A stretch of 64,000 nt of DNA from an uncultured Clostridia bacterium (GCA_947629095.1 CANRCK010000014.1:41705-105704); one strand, 5' to 3'; numbered from the stretch's first letter, positions 46,621 through 57,127 are shown. The notes: generated by a model not told the origin, from the sequence alone. Numbers and translations: made by a program.

Positions 46621-48339
46621 ATGCCCTTTATTTCGGTTTCCGACGAAGTGGCTAAAAAGTCTTTCACTTCGGTTGAAAACAAGTTCATAACAAAGTATTT
46701 GCCCGTATTGGAACCTGTTGCGGTAAAAGTATATCTCTACTCGCTCTATTTGTATCAGAACGGGCAGACATCCTTCACTCTTTCCGACCTTGCCGCAAGT
46801 TTGCAGCTTTCCGAGGACGAAGTAAAAGGATATTTTGAATACCTCGAAGAGCTTGAACTTGTATCCGTTATCTCTGCCGTACCGTTTGAGGTCAAAATAC
46901 TTGACGCAGACAACGTTTACGGCACGCCCAAAAAGCTGAAAGCTGAAAAATATTCAGATTTTGCAAAAGCCGTTCAGGACGTTTTGAAGGGCAGAATGAT
47001 TTCGCCGAACGAGTTCAGGGAATATTTTTACCTCATCGAGGAATACGGCTTTGAGCAAAACGCATTGGTTATGATAATAAATTATTGCGTAAACCTCAAG
47101 GGCGACGACGTACGCTCGGCGTATATAAAAAAAGTGGCAAAATCTTTTGCCGAGGACGGCGCAACGACCGCCAAAAAAGTTGACGAAAAATTGAGCGCGT
47201 ACACTTCCTCCACCCCGTCGCTTTTAAAACTTTTCGGCGCGGCAGGAATAAAAAAACAGCCTGACGTTGACGACGACAAGTTGTATAAAAAGTGGACTGA
47301 GGGAATGGGCTTTGAAGAATCGGCGATTATTGCAGCCGCAAAGCTTTTTAAGGCAAAGACGGTTGAAAGAATTGACGGCGCGCTGGAAGAACTTTATAAA
47401 AACAGGAAATTCGACGTTAAAGAAATTGCCGATTACTGCAATATGAAGTCATCGGTCTATGCGCTGACACTCGAAATTGCAAAAAACTTGGGCGTGTATA
47501 TGCAAAATCCCGCGCCGTACATAGAAAATTACGTAAACATTTGGTGCAATTTCGGATATTCGTTCGAAAGTATGAAAACCATTGCGGCGTACTGCTTCAG
47601 GCAGGGTAAAAACTCCTTTGAGGACATGAACGGTCTTATACGCGATTTGTATAATGAAGGAGTTGTTGACGACGTAAGCATCGATTCATATATCAAGACC
47701 AGAGCCGCGGAGGACAAGCTTTTGAAGGCTATTCTTTCAACCTGCGGACTCTCAAGAAAAATTATCGAATGGGACAGGCAGTCCCTCTCCCGCTGGCGCG
47801 AGTGGAAATTCGACGACGCAATGCTTTTTGAAGCAGCAAAATTGTCTTCAGGCAAATCTAACCCCATGGCGTATATGAACGGTATTCTTTCGGCATGGAA
47901 GTCCGAAAATATTTATACACCCGATAAAATAGACAGCCGCCGTAATACTGCGCCCGCACAGCCTGCCGCAGACGGCAGAGTGCAGAAAGCCGAAATAGAG
48001 AGACATTACTTCGACTTGCGGCACGCCGCCGAAGAGCTTGCGGAAAAAACGCTTGACAGAGCTATGTCCGATGAAATTTACGGAAATCTCCGAAGAAAGC
48101 TGAACAGCCTGACCATACAGCATGCCTTTGCCGAAATCCGCGATAAGGACAAAGCTGTGGATCTTGCTGACGAAATCAAGGTTCTTGAACAAAAAGCCGA
48201 CCAAAGGCTCGCCGAACTGAAAATAGATAAGGAAGACTTCTCCCCCCGCTACAAATGTAATATTTGCAACGATACCGGATACGATAAAAACGGCGCACCC
48301 TGTAAATGTTTGAATGAATTTTTAAAAACCTTGAAATAA
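46621..48339 (+). CDS. DnaD domain replication protein with C-terminal Cys motif
   Basis: N-terminal winged-helix-like region, DnaD-like repeats, C-terminal CNICNDTGYDKNGAPCKC. Confidence 0.82.
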   Translation: MPFISVSDEVAKKSFTSVENKFITKYLPVLEPVAVKVYLYSLYLYQNGQTSFTLSDLAASLQLSEDEVKGYFEYLEELELVSVISAVPFEVKILDADNVYGTPKKLKAEKYSDFAKAVQDVLKGRMISPNEFREYFYLIEEYGFEQNALVMIINYCVNLKGDDVRSAYIKKVAKSFAEDGATTAKKVDEKLSAYTSSTPSLLKLFGAAGIKKQPDVDDDKLYKKWTEGMGFEESAIIAAAKLFKAKTVERIDGALEELYKNRKFDVKEIADYCNMKSSVYALTLEIAKNLGVYMQNPAPYIENYVNIWCNFGYSFESMKTIAAYCFRQGKNSFEDMNGLIRDLYNEGVVDDVSIDSYIKTRAAEDKLLKAILSTCGLSRKIIEWDRQSLSRWREWKFDDAMLFEAAKLSSGKSNPMAYMNGILSAWKSENIYTPDKIDSRRNTAPAQPAADGRVQKAEIERHYFDLRHAAEELAEKTLDRAMSDEIYGNLRRKLNSLTIQHAFAEIRDKDKAVDLADEIKVLEQKADQRLAELKIDKEDFSPRYKCNICNDTGYDKNGAPCKCLNEFLKTLK

Positions 48340-48418
48340 TTTTTACAAATTGATAGAATATCAACTATAATTTGGGACAATTATATTTAGGCGGGCGCAG
48401 TTTAGCTCCCGCTTTTTG

Positions 48419-48452
48419 CATAAAAAAGAACGTAAGCTTGTTCAACTTACGT
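48419..48452 (-). terminator. Rho-independent terminator after tRNA-Ser
   Basis: Minus strand ACGTAAG-TTGAACAAG-CTTACGTTCTTTTTT. Confidence 0.75.
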
Positions 48453-48458
48453 CCAACT

Positions 48459-48548
48459 TGGCGCAGAGAGAGGGATTCGAACCCCCGTACGTATTCCTAC
48501 GTAACACGATTTCGAGTCGTGCGCGTTCGACCACTCCGCCATCTCTGC
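48459..48548 (-). tRNA. tRNA-Ser (anticodon CGA)
   Basis: GCAGAGA...CACGA-CTCGAAA-TCGTG...TCTCTGCGCCA with long variable arm. Confidence 0.96.
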
Positions 48549-48826
48549 TTATCGGTCGCTTGTTAATTTTATAACAACGGATAATAAATTTCAAGCGTTT
48601 TCAATATAATTTGAGGAAATTTTTTATTATACTCCCAATAATCTTTTGGGCGGGTGAAAGCAAGCCGCATGTCCGCTGATTGAATTAAACGGCTTTAAAT
48701 CGGAGACTTTTTGTTGCGTTAGTGCATTTGCCTGATACAATATTTGCGGCAAAGCTAAAATTTTATATTGACTTTAAATGCCTAAAATTATATAATTCTT
48801 ATAATAAAATACGAGGCGGGTTTTTT

Positions 48827-50038
48827 ATGCTTACACTCGACAAAATTTATCATGCTCAATACGTTTTAAGGGGATTTGTGCGGCATACAGATATAATTAA
48901 TTCGCACGTTCTGTCCCTTATAACAGGCTGCGATATCTATCTCAAACCGGAAAACCTGCAAAGAACAGGTTCGTTTAAAGTGCGCGGCGCATATTATAAA
49001 ATTTCACAGCTTTCCGAGGAAGAAAAAGCAAAGGGCGTTATCGCCTGTTCGGCGGGCAACCATGCGCAGGGCGTTGCCATTGCCTCTAAAAAGTTCGGCA
49101 TAAGCGCAAAAATCTGTATGCCCGACGGCGCGCCCATTTCCAAAGTTGAAGCTACAAAGGGCTATGGCGCGGAGGTCATTCTTGTTCCCGGAGTATACGA
49201 CGACGCCCACAATGAAGCGGAAAAGCTGAAAGAGCAGTACGGCTACACCCTTATCCATCCCTTTGACGATGACGATGTTATTGCCGGACAGGGAACCATA
49301 GGGCTTGAAATAATTGACGAGCTGCCGGACGTAGACGCGATTGTGGTGCCTGTCGGCGGCGGCGGCTTGATTGCCGGCGTTGCCTATGCGGTTAAATCCC
49401 TGAATCCCAAAATAAAAATTTACGGCGTTCAGGCGGCGGGCGCTCCCTCTATGGCAAACGCCATACACGACGGTAAAATGGAGACTCTCTCCACCGTCTC
49501 CACTATCGCCGACGGCATAGCAGTAAAATCACCGGGCAATTTAACGTTTGAACTTTGTTCAAAGTACGTGGACGATATCGTTACAGTTACCGACGAGCAG
49601 ATATCCGCCGCAATACTTGCGCTTATAGAAAAGCAAAAGATGATTGCCGAGGGCGCAGGCGCAGTGTCTCTTGCGGCTGTAATGTTCGATAAAATCCCCG
49701 ATATCAAAGGCAAAAAGGTTTGCTGCCTTATTTCGGGCGGTAATATCGACGTGAACATTCTGTCCCGCGTGATAAACCGCGGGTTGCTTATGTCGGGCAG
49801 GTGCACTACCCTCACTCTCGAACTTGTGGACAGACCGGGGCAACTTAAAGAAGTAATTTCAATAATAGCGCAGAGCGGCGCAAACGTTACGGGCGTTCTG
49901 CACGAGAGGACTAACGAAGGCACGGATATCAACGGCTGCTACTTAAAAGTTAGTCTTGAAACGAGGAACTTCGAACACATAAACCAAATAAAAACCATGC
50001 TTAAAGAGCACGGATTAAAACTTGTAGAAGGTGAATAA
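48827..50038 (+). CDS. ilvA: Threonine ammonia-lyase (catabolic/biosynthetic type with C-terminal ACT)
   Basis: LKPENLQRTGSFKVRGAYYKI; SAGNHAQGVAIAS; VPVGGGGLIAGVA; start corrected from 48722. Confidence 0.95.
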   Translation: MLTLDKIYHAQYVLRGFVRHTDIINSHVLSLITGCDIYLKPENLQRTGSFKVRGAYYKISQLSEEEKAKGVIACSAGNHAQGVAIASKKFGISAKICMPDGAPISKVEATKGYGAEVILVPGVYDDAHNEAEKLKEQYGYTLIHPFDDDDVIAGQGTIGLEIIDELPDVDAIVVPVGGGGLIAGVAYAVKSLNPKIKIYGVQAAGAPSMANAIHDGKMETLSTVSTIADGIAVKSPGNLTFELCSKYVDDIVTVTDEQISAAILALIEKQKMIAEGAGAVSLAAVMFDKIPDIKGKKVCCLISGGNIDVNILSRVINRGLLMSGRCTTLTLELVDRPGQLKEVISIIAQSGANVTGVLHERTNEGTDINGCYLKVSLETRNFEHINQIKTMLKEHGLKLVEGE

Positions 50039-50039
50039 T

Positions 50040-50411
50040 ATGAATACGGTACAAACAGACAAGGCTCCCGCAGCCATAGGTCCCTACTCCCAAGCCAAAA
50101 TTACGGGCAACTACGTTTTCTGCTCGGGGCAGATACCCGTTGACCCAAATACTTCACAGATTGAAGGGAAAACCGTTGCGGAACAGACCCGTCAATCGTG
50201 TAAAAATGTTGCAGCGCTTTTGGAAGCCGCGGGCACGTCCATTGACAAAGTAATAAAAACCACCTGCTTTTTGGCAAACATAGCCGACTTCGGCGAATTC
50301 AACGCCGTGTATGAGCAATATTTTGTTACAAAGCCCGCAAGAAGCTGCGTGGCGGTAAAAGATATCCCCAAAGGCGCGCTGGTTGAAATAGAAGTAATCG
50401 CCGAATTATAA
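50040..50411 (+). CDS. RidA family enamine/imine deaminase
   Basis: APAAIGPYSQAKITGNYVFCSGQIPVDP; ARSCVAVKDIPKGALVEIEVIAEL. Confidence 0.96.
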   Translation: MNTVQTDKAPAAIGPYSQAKITGNYVFCSGQIPVDPNTSQIEGKTVAEQTRQSCKNVAALLEAAGTSIDKVIKTTCFLANIADFGEFNAVYEQYFVTKPARSCVAVKDIPKGALVEIEVIAEL

Positions 50412-50500
50412 TAAATTTAGACAGTAAGCTAAATTTTGTTGACTTACGGCACCTGAATCTTATATAATTGTTGCATTCAACAAGTTTAGGAGAATACAAG

Positions 50501-51373
50501 ATGAAAGTAGCAGTAATGACCGACAGTAACAGCGGGATTACACAGAGCGAAGCTAAGGAGCTTGGCATTTACGTCGTTCCAATGCCCGTACTTATGGACG
50601 AGGAAATCTATTACGAGGATCTGACGCTGAGTCAGGAACAGTTTTATGAAAAGCTGCTCGGCGACGTAAACATCTCAACCTCGCAGCCAAACCCTCTGGA
50701 CGTGGGCGACGCATGGAGACAGTGCTTAAAAGAATACGACGAAATAGTTTACATTCCCATGTCGAGCGGACTTTCCGAAACCTGCCACACACTTTCACAT
50801 TATTCGGAGTCCGAAGATGAATTTAAAGGCAAAGTGTTTGTAGTTGACAACCAAAGAATTTCCGTGACCCAGCGCCAGAGCGTTATGGACGCAATTAAAA
50901 TGGCAAGCGAAGGAAAATCCGCACAGGAAATCCGCGACTGGCTCATCGAAACAAAGATGCAATCCTCCATTTATATAATGGTAGATACGCTCAAATATCT
51001 CAAAAAAGGCGGCAGATTGACGCCTGCCGTTGCAATGATAGGAACTCTTTTAAAAATCAAACCCGTTTTGCAGATACAAGGCGAAAAGCTTGACCAATAC
51101 AAAAAAGTAAGGAAGCTTGCCGACGCCAAAACGGAGATGATCAACGCTTTGAAGCACGACTTTGACACGCGCTTTAAGGATATTGTTGCGGCAGGAAAAA
51201 TGACTTGTTCCGTGGCGCACACACAAAATTTTGAGGAAGCAAAAAAGCTTAAAGAGGAACTGAAAGAAACTTTCCCCAACGTTGAGTTTACATTTGTAGA
51301 CCCCCTCTCCCTGAGCGTTTCGGTGCACATAGGACCGGGAGCTTTGGCGGCAGCGTGCGCAATTAAATATTGA
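50501..51373 (+). CDS. DegV family protein
   Basis: MKVAVMTDSNSGITQSEAKELGIYVVPMPVL; STSQPNP; YIPMSSGLSETCHT. Confidence 0.95.
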   Translation: MKVAVMTDSNSGITQSEAKELGIYVVPMPVLMDEEIYYEDLTLSQEQFYEKLLGDVNISTSQPNPLDVGDAWRQCLKEYDEIVYIPMSSGLSETCHTLSHYSESEDEFKGKVFVVDNQRISVTQRQSVMDAIKMASEGKSAQEIRDWLIETKMQSSIYIMVDTLKYLKKGGRLTPAVAMIGTLLKIKPVLQIQGEKLDQYKKVRKLADAKTEMINALKHDFDTRFKDIVAAGKMTCSVAHTQNFEEAKKLKEELKETFPNVEFTFVDPLSLSVSVHIGPGALAAACAIKY

Positions 51374-51392
51374 ACCGGTTTATAATTTCGGC

Positions 51393-51413
51393 GGGAGAAA
51401 TTCTCCCGCCGTA
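51393..51413. terminator. Bidirectional terminator hairpin
   Basis: GGCGGGAGAAATTCTCCCGCC between convergent genes. Confidence 0.8.
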
Positions 51414-51415
51414 TT

Positions 51416-52201
51416 TTATAAAAACGTTTTATAATGCTTTTGAGTTATATCTGCGCCGTTTTTAATCATACCGATAACAAAACAGCACATCATAAAGTAG
51501 CACCAAAGCAAAAAAACTATTACCGAGGCGATTGCCCCGTAAAGCTTTCCCGGTGAACCGAACTGAACGTAAACGGCAAAACCGAATACGAATATTACCC
51601 ACAGAACAGTAGTTAAAAGACTGCCCGTGAGCGCCTGCGAAGGCTTGATTTTATACGGGCAGGCAAAAATATTCAAAAGAATGGCAACGGCAAAAGCCAG
51701 AACCGTTAAAAAAATCATCGAAATAATATCGCACAAAACTTCCGGCATAAACGTGAGCAATATATATCTTGCCGCAATTGTAACGGGGACCAACAGCCAT
51801 AGCGCCAAAACAGTTATAACGATTAAAATTGCCGAAATTATTCTGAGTTTTACCCCGCCCTTCACCCGCGGGCTGCCATAAACTATCTCCCCGCTTCTCC
51901 GCAGATGATAAAAAAAATTGGTTGACGAGTATAGCGAGGTTATAAGCAATATTATTCCCGCGCTGCTTGCGGCACTTTGGGCGGACGATTTAAGATAGGA
52001 TATAAAAGGGCTTATGCTGTCAAACAGACTGCCTGGCAGAATCTGTTCAAAATTCACATTCCCCAAAAGCAGGGTAAGCCATAAAATAAAGGGTGCGATG
52101 CTCATCAAAAAGAAATAGACCAGCGTACCGGCAATGGTTGAAAAACGCCTGCCGGTATAGTATTTGAAAGTCTTTTTTATCTTTTTTAAGGTCTTTTGCA
52201 T
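51416..52201 (-). CDS. YihY/BrkB family membrane protein
   Basis: GTLVYFFLMSIAPFILWLTLLLG; IYSSTNFFYHLRRSGEIVYG; SPGKLYGAIASVIVFLLWCYFM. Confidence 0.88.
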   Translation of the reverse strand: MQKTLKKIKKTFKYYTGRRFSTIAGTLVYFFLMSIAPFILWLTLLLGNVNFEQILPGSLFDSISPFISYLKSSAQSAASSAGIILLITSLYSSTNFFYHLRRSGEIVYGSPRVKGGVKLRIISAILIVITVLALWLLVPVTIAARYILLTFMPEVLCDIISMIFLTVLAFAVAILLNIFACPYKIKPSQALTGSLLTTVLWVIFVFGFAVYVQFGSPGKLYGAIASVIVFLLWCYFMMCCFVIGMIKNGADITQKHYKTFL

Positions 52202-52236
52202 ACTTTTATTTTCGGCAAAAAATTATATCATATACA

Positions 52237-52263
52237 AAGGGCGCCACACGAATGGCGCCCTCC
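52237..52263 (-). terminator. Terminator after the Cys-rich gene
   Basis: GGGCGCC-ACACGAAT-GGCGCCC hairpin. Confidence 0.7.
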
Positions 52264-52275
52264 TCTTTTAAAAAA

Positions 52276-52650
52276 TCAACCGTTGCAACCACAGTTATTG
52301 TTGCAACCGCAGCCGCTGTTGCAGCCGCCGTTGGATCCATAAAAATTACAACCGCAGGAAGCAGCTATAAAACCGTATGAACCATTGTTGAAGGCGTTGG
52401 CTGATGCTGCGCCGTTTCCGCAGGAATTGCAGCCGCAGGAATTGCAATTATTATTGCAACCGCAAGCGCTGTTTAAAGCATATTGTGCGGCATAATAGGC
52501 GTCATAGCAACCGCAGCCGTTATTGCCGCCGCGGGTTCCGCCGTTGCAACCGCAACCGCGATTGCAGCTATTGCATCCGCAACCATTGTTGGAGCGGCCG
52601 AAGAGCAGGTTTAAAAGCCCGGGACAGCCGCCGTTACAGTTATTACACAT
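52276..52650 (-). CDS. Cys/Asn/Gly-rich low-complexity small protein
   Basis: Probable start at internal ATG 52650 (MCNNCNGGCPGLL...), 124 aa with 23 Cys by manual count; own terminator and upstream terminator. Confidence 0.65.
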   Translation of the reverse strand: MCNNCNGGCPGLLNLLFGRSNNGCGCNSCNRGCGCNGGTRGGNNGCGCYDAYYAAQYALNSACGCNNNCNSCGCNSCGNGAASANAFNNGSYGFIAASCGCNFYGSNGGCNSGCGCNNNCGCNG

Positions 52651-52718
52651 TTGCACATCTGTCCTTTTATCGTGAGTTAAGCAAAGGTTTTCCCCCTTGC
52701 CTATACTCCATAATATGA

Positions 52719-52747
52719 AAAACGGAGCCGAAAAGTTCGGCTCCGCC
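52719..52747 (-). terminator. Terminator after rubrerythrin
   Basis: Minus strand GGAGCCGA-ACTTT-TCGGCTCCGTTTTTC. Confidence 0.8.
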
Positions 52748-52769
52748 ATATTGCTGAAACACTATAAAA

Positions 52770-53303
52770 TTATTTACCGAAATATCTCTTTAAAAGACCG
52801 GCAAAACCTGCGCCATGACGCGCCTCGTCCTTTGCCATTTCGTGAACGGTATCATGAATTGCGTCATAGCCGAGTTGCTTTGCTCGCTTGGCAATTGCAA
52901 GCTTGCCTTCGCAAGCGCCGGCTTCGGCAGCCGCGCGGAGTTCAAGATTCTTCTTTGTGGAAGGGGTTACAACCTCGCCCAAAAGCTCCGCAAATTTAGC
53001 TGCATGTTCAGCCTCTTCATAAGCATAGCGCTTGAACGCCTCGGCAACTTCGGGATATCCTTCACGCTCCGCCGCCCTTGACATTGCAAGGTACATACCT
53101 ACTTCGGTGCACTCACCGTTGAAATGAGCGCGAAGCCCTTCCATTATTTCTTCGTCCTCAACAACGCCGTCGCCGATAACATGCTCGCAAGCATAAGCAG
53201 GCTTTTTATCCTCGGAAACAGGCTCAAACTTCTTTGCCTTGCAAACAGGGCAAACTTCTACGTCGTCTTCAACAATTTCGCCGCAAACAACACATCTTTT
53301 CAT
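52770..53303 (-). CDS. Rubrerythrin with N-terminal rubredoxin-like domain
   Basis: [74 protein letters not shown]. Confidence 0.93.
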   Translation of the reverse strand: MKRCVVCGEIVEDDVEVCPVCKAKKFEPVSEDKKPAYACEHVIGDGVVEDEEIMEGLRAHFNGECTEVGMYLAMSRAAEREGYPEVAEAFKRYAYEEAEHAAKFAELLGEVVTPSTKKNLELRAAAEAGACEGKLAIAKRAKQLGYDAIHDTVHEMAKDEARHGAGFAGLLKRYFGK

Positions 53304-53389
53304 TGTGATTCACTCTCCTGATTTTTATTTTGATATTGATAAATATTATATCACACCAAATTCGGTTTATCAACAGAAAATTTATATAA

Positions 53390-54043
53390 TTAGGTAAAGT
53401 TATTTAAAATAATTTTATATAACTCCACGTAGTCTTTGGCAAAAATTTTGCCGCCCGCACTTTTAAGCTCCTCCCCGGTTCTGAATCCCCAAAGAGCCGA
53501 AATACATTTAAGCCCCGCAGCCGCGGCGGTTTTGATGTCTGCCTCTCCGTCTCCTACAAAAACACATTCATCTTCGGAAACATTCAATTCTTTCAAAATT
53601 GCGCGTGTTGAGGCAGGATTGGGCTTTAAAGGATATTGTTCTGTCTGACCAAGTACTATGCAAAAGCCGAATTTTGCCAAAAATTTGGCATAAACACGGT
53701 CTGTAGCGCTCTGTGGCTTGTTTGTGAGCAATGCGAGCATTATTCCGTTATCCTTTAATTTTGTGAGCGTTTCTTCTTCGGAAGGATACAATTCGGACAG
53801 CTCGTTTGCGCAAGTTGCATAGCGAACCGAAAAATCTTTATATACTTTTTGCACCAGATCGGCTCTTTCCCCCACCGCTCTTTCAACCAACTTTTTTGCA
53901 CCGTCGCCTACATATTTTACAGTTGTTTGTACGCTAAGCTCCGGTAAGCCATACTCCCTTAAGCTGTCATTCAGTGTGGCGCAGATATCGCGCGCGGTGT
54001 TTACCAAAGTTCCGTCCAGGTCAAATATAATAGCTTTAATCAT
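53390..54043 (-). CDS. HAD hydrolase, phosphoglycolate phosphatase-like
   Basis: IKAIIFDLDGTLVNTARDI; LALLTNKPQ; CVFVGDGEADIKTAAAAG. Confidence 0.9.
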   Translation of the reverse strand: MIKAIIFDLDGTLVNTARDICATLNDSLREYGLPELSVQTTVKYVGDGAKKLVERAVGERADLVQKVYKDFSVRYATCANELSELYPSEEETLTKLKDNGIMLALLTNKPQSATDRVYAKFLAKFGFCIVLGQTEQYPLKPNPASTRAILKELNVSEDECVFVGDGEADIKTAAAAGLKCISALWGFRTGEELKSAGGKIFAKDYVELYKIILNNFT

Positions 54044-54044
54044 T

Positions 54045-55733
54045 TCACATTTTTTCGGGAACGCCAATGCCGAGTAACGACAATGCGTTTTTAAGCGTAT
54101 ACAGCGTTGCCTTTGTAAGACTCAAGCGAAAATCTTTGGCGTCTCCCTCTGCCGTCAAAATTTTGCAGTCTATATAAAATTTATTGTACTTTTGTGCAAG
54201 GTCAACAGCATAGCGCGCAATATACGAAGGCTCGTATTTTTCCGCTGCGTCCCTTACCATCCCGGGGAATGCCGCAAGAGATTTAATCACCTCAGATTCC
54301 TGTGCATTGGGCGAGTAGCTCTGCGGAACGGCAAACTCGCCTTCACACTTTGAAAGCACCGAATTGGCACGCGCGCACGTGTACTGAACATAGACGCTCG
54401 TTTCACCTTCGAATGACAGCACTTTATCGTATGAAAAAACTATATCCTTTATTTTATTGTTGTACAACGCACCGAATATAACCGCACCTATTCCTACAAG
54501 TTGAGCCGTTTCCTTTTTATTCTCGAGATCGGGATTTTTTTCATTGATTATTGCATACGCCTTTTCAACGCACTTGTTTATAACGTCCTCAAGCCAAACA
54601 ACCTTGCCTTTTCTCGTGGACATTGCGCCGTCCTCAAGCGAAACCATACCATAGGCAACGTGGACAAGATCTTTTGCCCAATCTTTACCCATTAGTTCGA
54701 GTACTTTGAAAACCTGCTTGAAATGCAAATTTTGCTGATATGCGACAACGTAGAGACATTTATAAAAATCATACGTATTTTTGCGGTATACGGCTGCAGC
54801 CAAATCGCGCGTGGCGTAGAGCGAAGCGCCATCCGAGCGCAAAATAAGGCAGGGAGACATTCCGTAAGGTTCCAAATCCACAATTTGGGCGCCGTTGCTC
54901 TCTTTTAATAGATTCTTCTCTTTAAGCTCGTCGATAACGGGCTGCATCTTGTCCGTATAAAAACGTTCGCCGGCATAGCTGTCGAAAGTGATGTTGAGCT
55001 TTTTATAAATTTCCTTAACGTATTCAAGCGTAAGCTCCTTGAACCACTCAAATAGCTCGTTCGCCTCTTTATCGCCGCTCTCAATCAAGCGGAAATACTC
55101 GCGCGCCTCGTTCTCCATCTGCTCGTCAGCCTCGTTATTGAAACGAACGTAGAGATCGTTTATGGCGTGAATTCCGCCACTTTGCACCTCTTCTCTGTTT
55201 CCCCAACGCTTATATGCGGAAATCAGTTTGCCGAACTGGGTGCCGTAGTCGCCGAGGTGGTTTATTCCCACCACGTTATAGCCTAAAAATTTATATATTT
55301 TGTAGAGCGCTCCGCCAATAACGGTCGTTGACAAATGACCGATATGAAAGGGCTTGGCAATATTGACCGATGAATAGTCTATGCAAATAGTCTTGCCCGA
55401 GCCAATATCCGAGGAGCCGTAGCTTTCGCCCTCTGCCAAAATTCTGTTCAAAACGTTGTCGGCAAGCCCCGATTTGTTTACTTTGAAATTCAGATACCCG
55501 TTTACAGCCGACACCTCGCTTATAACGTCATCCGTAATAAAAGACGTTTTAAGCTCTTCCGCTATCATAACCGGACTCTTGCGCATAACCTTGGCAAATT
55601 TAAAACAAGGGAGCGCATAATCGCCCATTTCAGAATTGGGCGGAAGCGCTATGGCGGCGGCAATTTCTTCCGCGGATACACCTTCGATTGTTAATTTGTG
55701 TGCGATATATTGTTTGTAATCCATATTTGACAC
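54045..55733 (-). CDS. argS: Arginyl-tRNA synthetase
   Basis: DYSSVNIAKPFHIGHLSTTVIGGALYKI; MSTRKGKVVWLEDV; YVQYTCARANSVL. Confidence 0.97.
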   Translation of the reverse strand: MSNMDYKQYIAHKLTIEGVSAEEIAAAIALPPNSEMGDYALPCFKFAKVMRKSPVMIAEELKTSFITDDVISEVSAVNGYLNFKVNKSGLADNVLNRILAEGESYGSSDIGSGKTICIDYSSVNIAKPFHIGHLSTTVIGGALYKIYKFLGYNVVGINHLGDYGTQFGKLISAYKRWGNREEVQSGGIHAINDLYVRFNNEADEQMENEAREYFRLIESGDKEANELFEWFKELTLEYVKEIYKKLNITFDSYAGERFYTDKMQPVIDELKEKNLLKESNGAQIVDLEPYGMSPCLILRSDGASLYATRDLAAAVYRKNTYDFYKCLYVVAYQQNLHFKQVFKVLELMGKDWAKDLVHVAYGMVSLEDGAMSTRKGKVVWLEDVINKCVEKAYAIINEKNPDLENKKETAQLVGIGAVIFGALYNNKIKDIVFSYDKVLSFEGETSVYVQYTCARANSVLSKCEGEFAVPQSYSPNAQESEVIKSLAAFPGMVRDAAEKYEPSYIARYAVDLAQKYNKFYIDCKILTAEGDAKDFRLSLTKATLYTLKNALSLLGIGVPEKM

Positions 55734-55855
55734 CTGTTTTGATAATATTTTAGCACAACCTTAAATTTTTGGCAATCAACAGCCGCTATTCCTTTTGATT
55801 TTTAGCGGAATTTATATTATAATTTGATAAATAAGATTTTTAAGGATAAATAATT

Positions 55856-56956
55856 ATGAAATTAGGAGTTGTAGGATTGCCAAACGTAGGCAAATCCACC
55901 CTGTTCAATGCAATAACCCATGCCGGTGCCGAAGCCGCCAACTACCCCTTTTGCACAATTGAACCAAACGTAGGCGTTGTTGCCGTTCCGGACGAACGAT
56001 TAGACCTGCTTTCAAAGCTCTATAACAGCCAAAAAGTCACACCCGCCATCGTTGAGTTTGTTGATATTGCGGGGCTTGTAAAGGGCGCGTCTCAAGGCGA
56101 AGGGCTAGGGAACAAGTTTCTTTCGCATGTCCGTGAGTGCGACGCCATCGTACACGTCGTTCGTTGCTTTGAGGATGCCAATATTACCCACGTAAGCAAC
56201 AAAATAGACCCTGTAGAAGACATTAAAACCATAACGTTGGAGCTTATTTTAGCCGATATAGAGGCTGTAAACAAGCGGCAGGACAGAATACGCAATGTTG
56301 CCCGCGGAGGCTCCAACAAAGAAGCTGCGCTCGAATATGCGTTTTTGGAGAGGCTTGAAAAGTTTTTAAGCGAGGAAAAGCCCGCGAGATTATTTGAATG
56401 CTCCGATGAAGAAAAACCGCTTTTGGATAACCTCTTCCTGCTCACCGCAAAACCTGTGATTTATGCGGCAAATATTTCGGAATTTGATATGGGAAAGCCC
56501 GAGGACGATATTCCGTTTGTTGTTCAGGTAAAAAAATATGCCGCCGCAGAGGGCAGCGAAGTTTTGGTTATCTGCGCTAAAACCGAGGAAGAGCTTTCAC
56601 AAATGGAACCGGAAGACGCGCAGATGTTTTTAACCGAACTCGGGCTTGAAGAGAGCGGTTTGAACAGATTGATTAAAAAGAGCTACTCGCTCTTGGGATT
56701 GATTTCCTTCCTTACGGCGGGCGAAAAAGAAACGAGGGCATGGACGATAGTCAAAGGCACCAAGGCGCCGCAGGCGGCAGGAAAAATTCACACCGACTTT
56801 GAAAAGGGATTTATACGCGCGGAAATTTGCGACTATAAAACGCTTTTGGAGTACGGCGGACTTGTGGGCGCGCGCGAAAAAGGCAAAGTGCGTTCCGAGG
56901 GAAAAGATTACGTCATAAAAGACGGTGATGTTGTACTCTTCCGCTTTAATGTGTAA
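55856..56956 (+). CDS. ychF: Ribosome-binding/redox-responsive GTPase YchF (Obg family)
   Basis: MKLGVVGLPNVGKSTLFNAIT; DIAGLVKGASQGEGLGNKFLSHVRE. Confidence 0.98.
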   Translation: MKLGVVGLPNVGKSTLFNAITHAGAEAANYPFCTIEPNVGVVAVPDERLDLLSKLYNSQKVTPAIVEFVDIAGLVKGASQGEGLGNKFLSHVRECDAIVHVVRCFEDANITHVSNKIDPVEDIKTITLELILADIEAVNKRQDRIRNVARGGSNKEAALEYAFLERLEKFLSEEKPARLFECSDEEKPLLDNLFLLTAKPVIYAANISEFDMGKPEDDIPFVVQVKKYAAAEGSEVLVICAKTEEELSQMEPEDAQMFLTELGLEESGLNRLIKKSYSLLGLISFLTAGEKETRAWTIVKGTKAPQAAGKIHTDFEKGFIRAEICDYKTLLEYGGLVGAREKGKVRSEGKDYVIKDGDVVLFRFNV

Positions 56957-56964
56957 ATTAAAGC

Positions 56965-56993
56965 TCCCGACACTCCGGTCGGGAGTGTTTTTT
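56965..56993 (+). terminator. Terminator after ychF
   Basis: CTCCCGAC-ACTCCG-GTCGGGAG + TGTTTTTTG. Confidence 0.8.
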
Positions 56994-57080
56994 GTATAAA
57001 TTCCAAATATTTGCGATAAATTCCGTTTTTAAGGGCTTGCATTTTTGTCAACGCAAATTAGAATTTATGGTAGGAGACGC

Positions 57081-57110
57081 AAAGCCCCGCGGCTGATTGC
57101 CGCGGGGCTT
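57081..57110 (-). terminator. Terminator after gap
   Basis: AAGCCCCGCGG-CTGATTG-CCGCGGGGCTT. Confidence 0.8.
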
Positions 57111-57127
57111 TATATATATTTTAACAA

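Noticed and set aside
48722-48826. N-terminal 35-aa extension of IlvA in the ORF track
   Set aside because: The extension contains an unlikely leader (MHLPDTIFAAKLKF...) and an RBS-like AGGCGGG lies just before the internal ATG at 48827
50040-50411. ilvA-ridA pairing as a new system
   Set aside because: RidA clearing reactive enamine/imine intermediates from threonine dehydratase is established, and the pairing is common
52276-52620. Short-period repeats resembling a CRISPR-like array
   Set aside because: Repeats are 6-15 bp, in frame and encode CGCN/CNSC units; no unique spacers or cas genes
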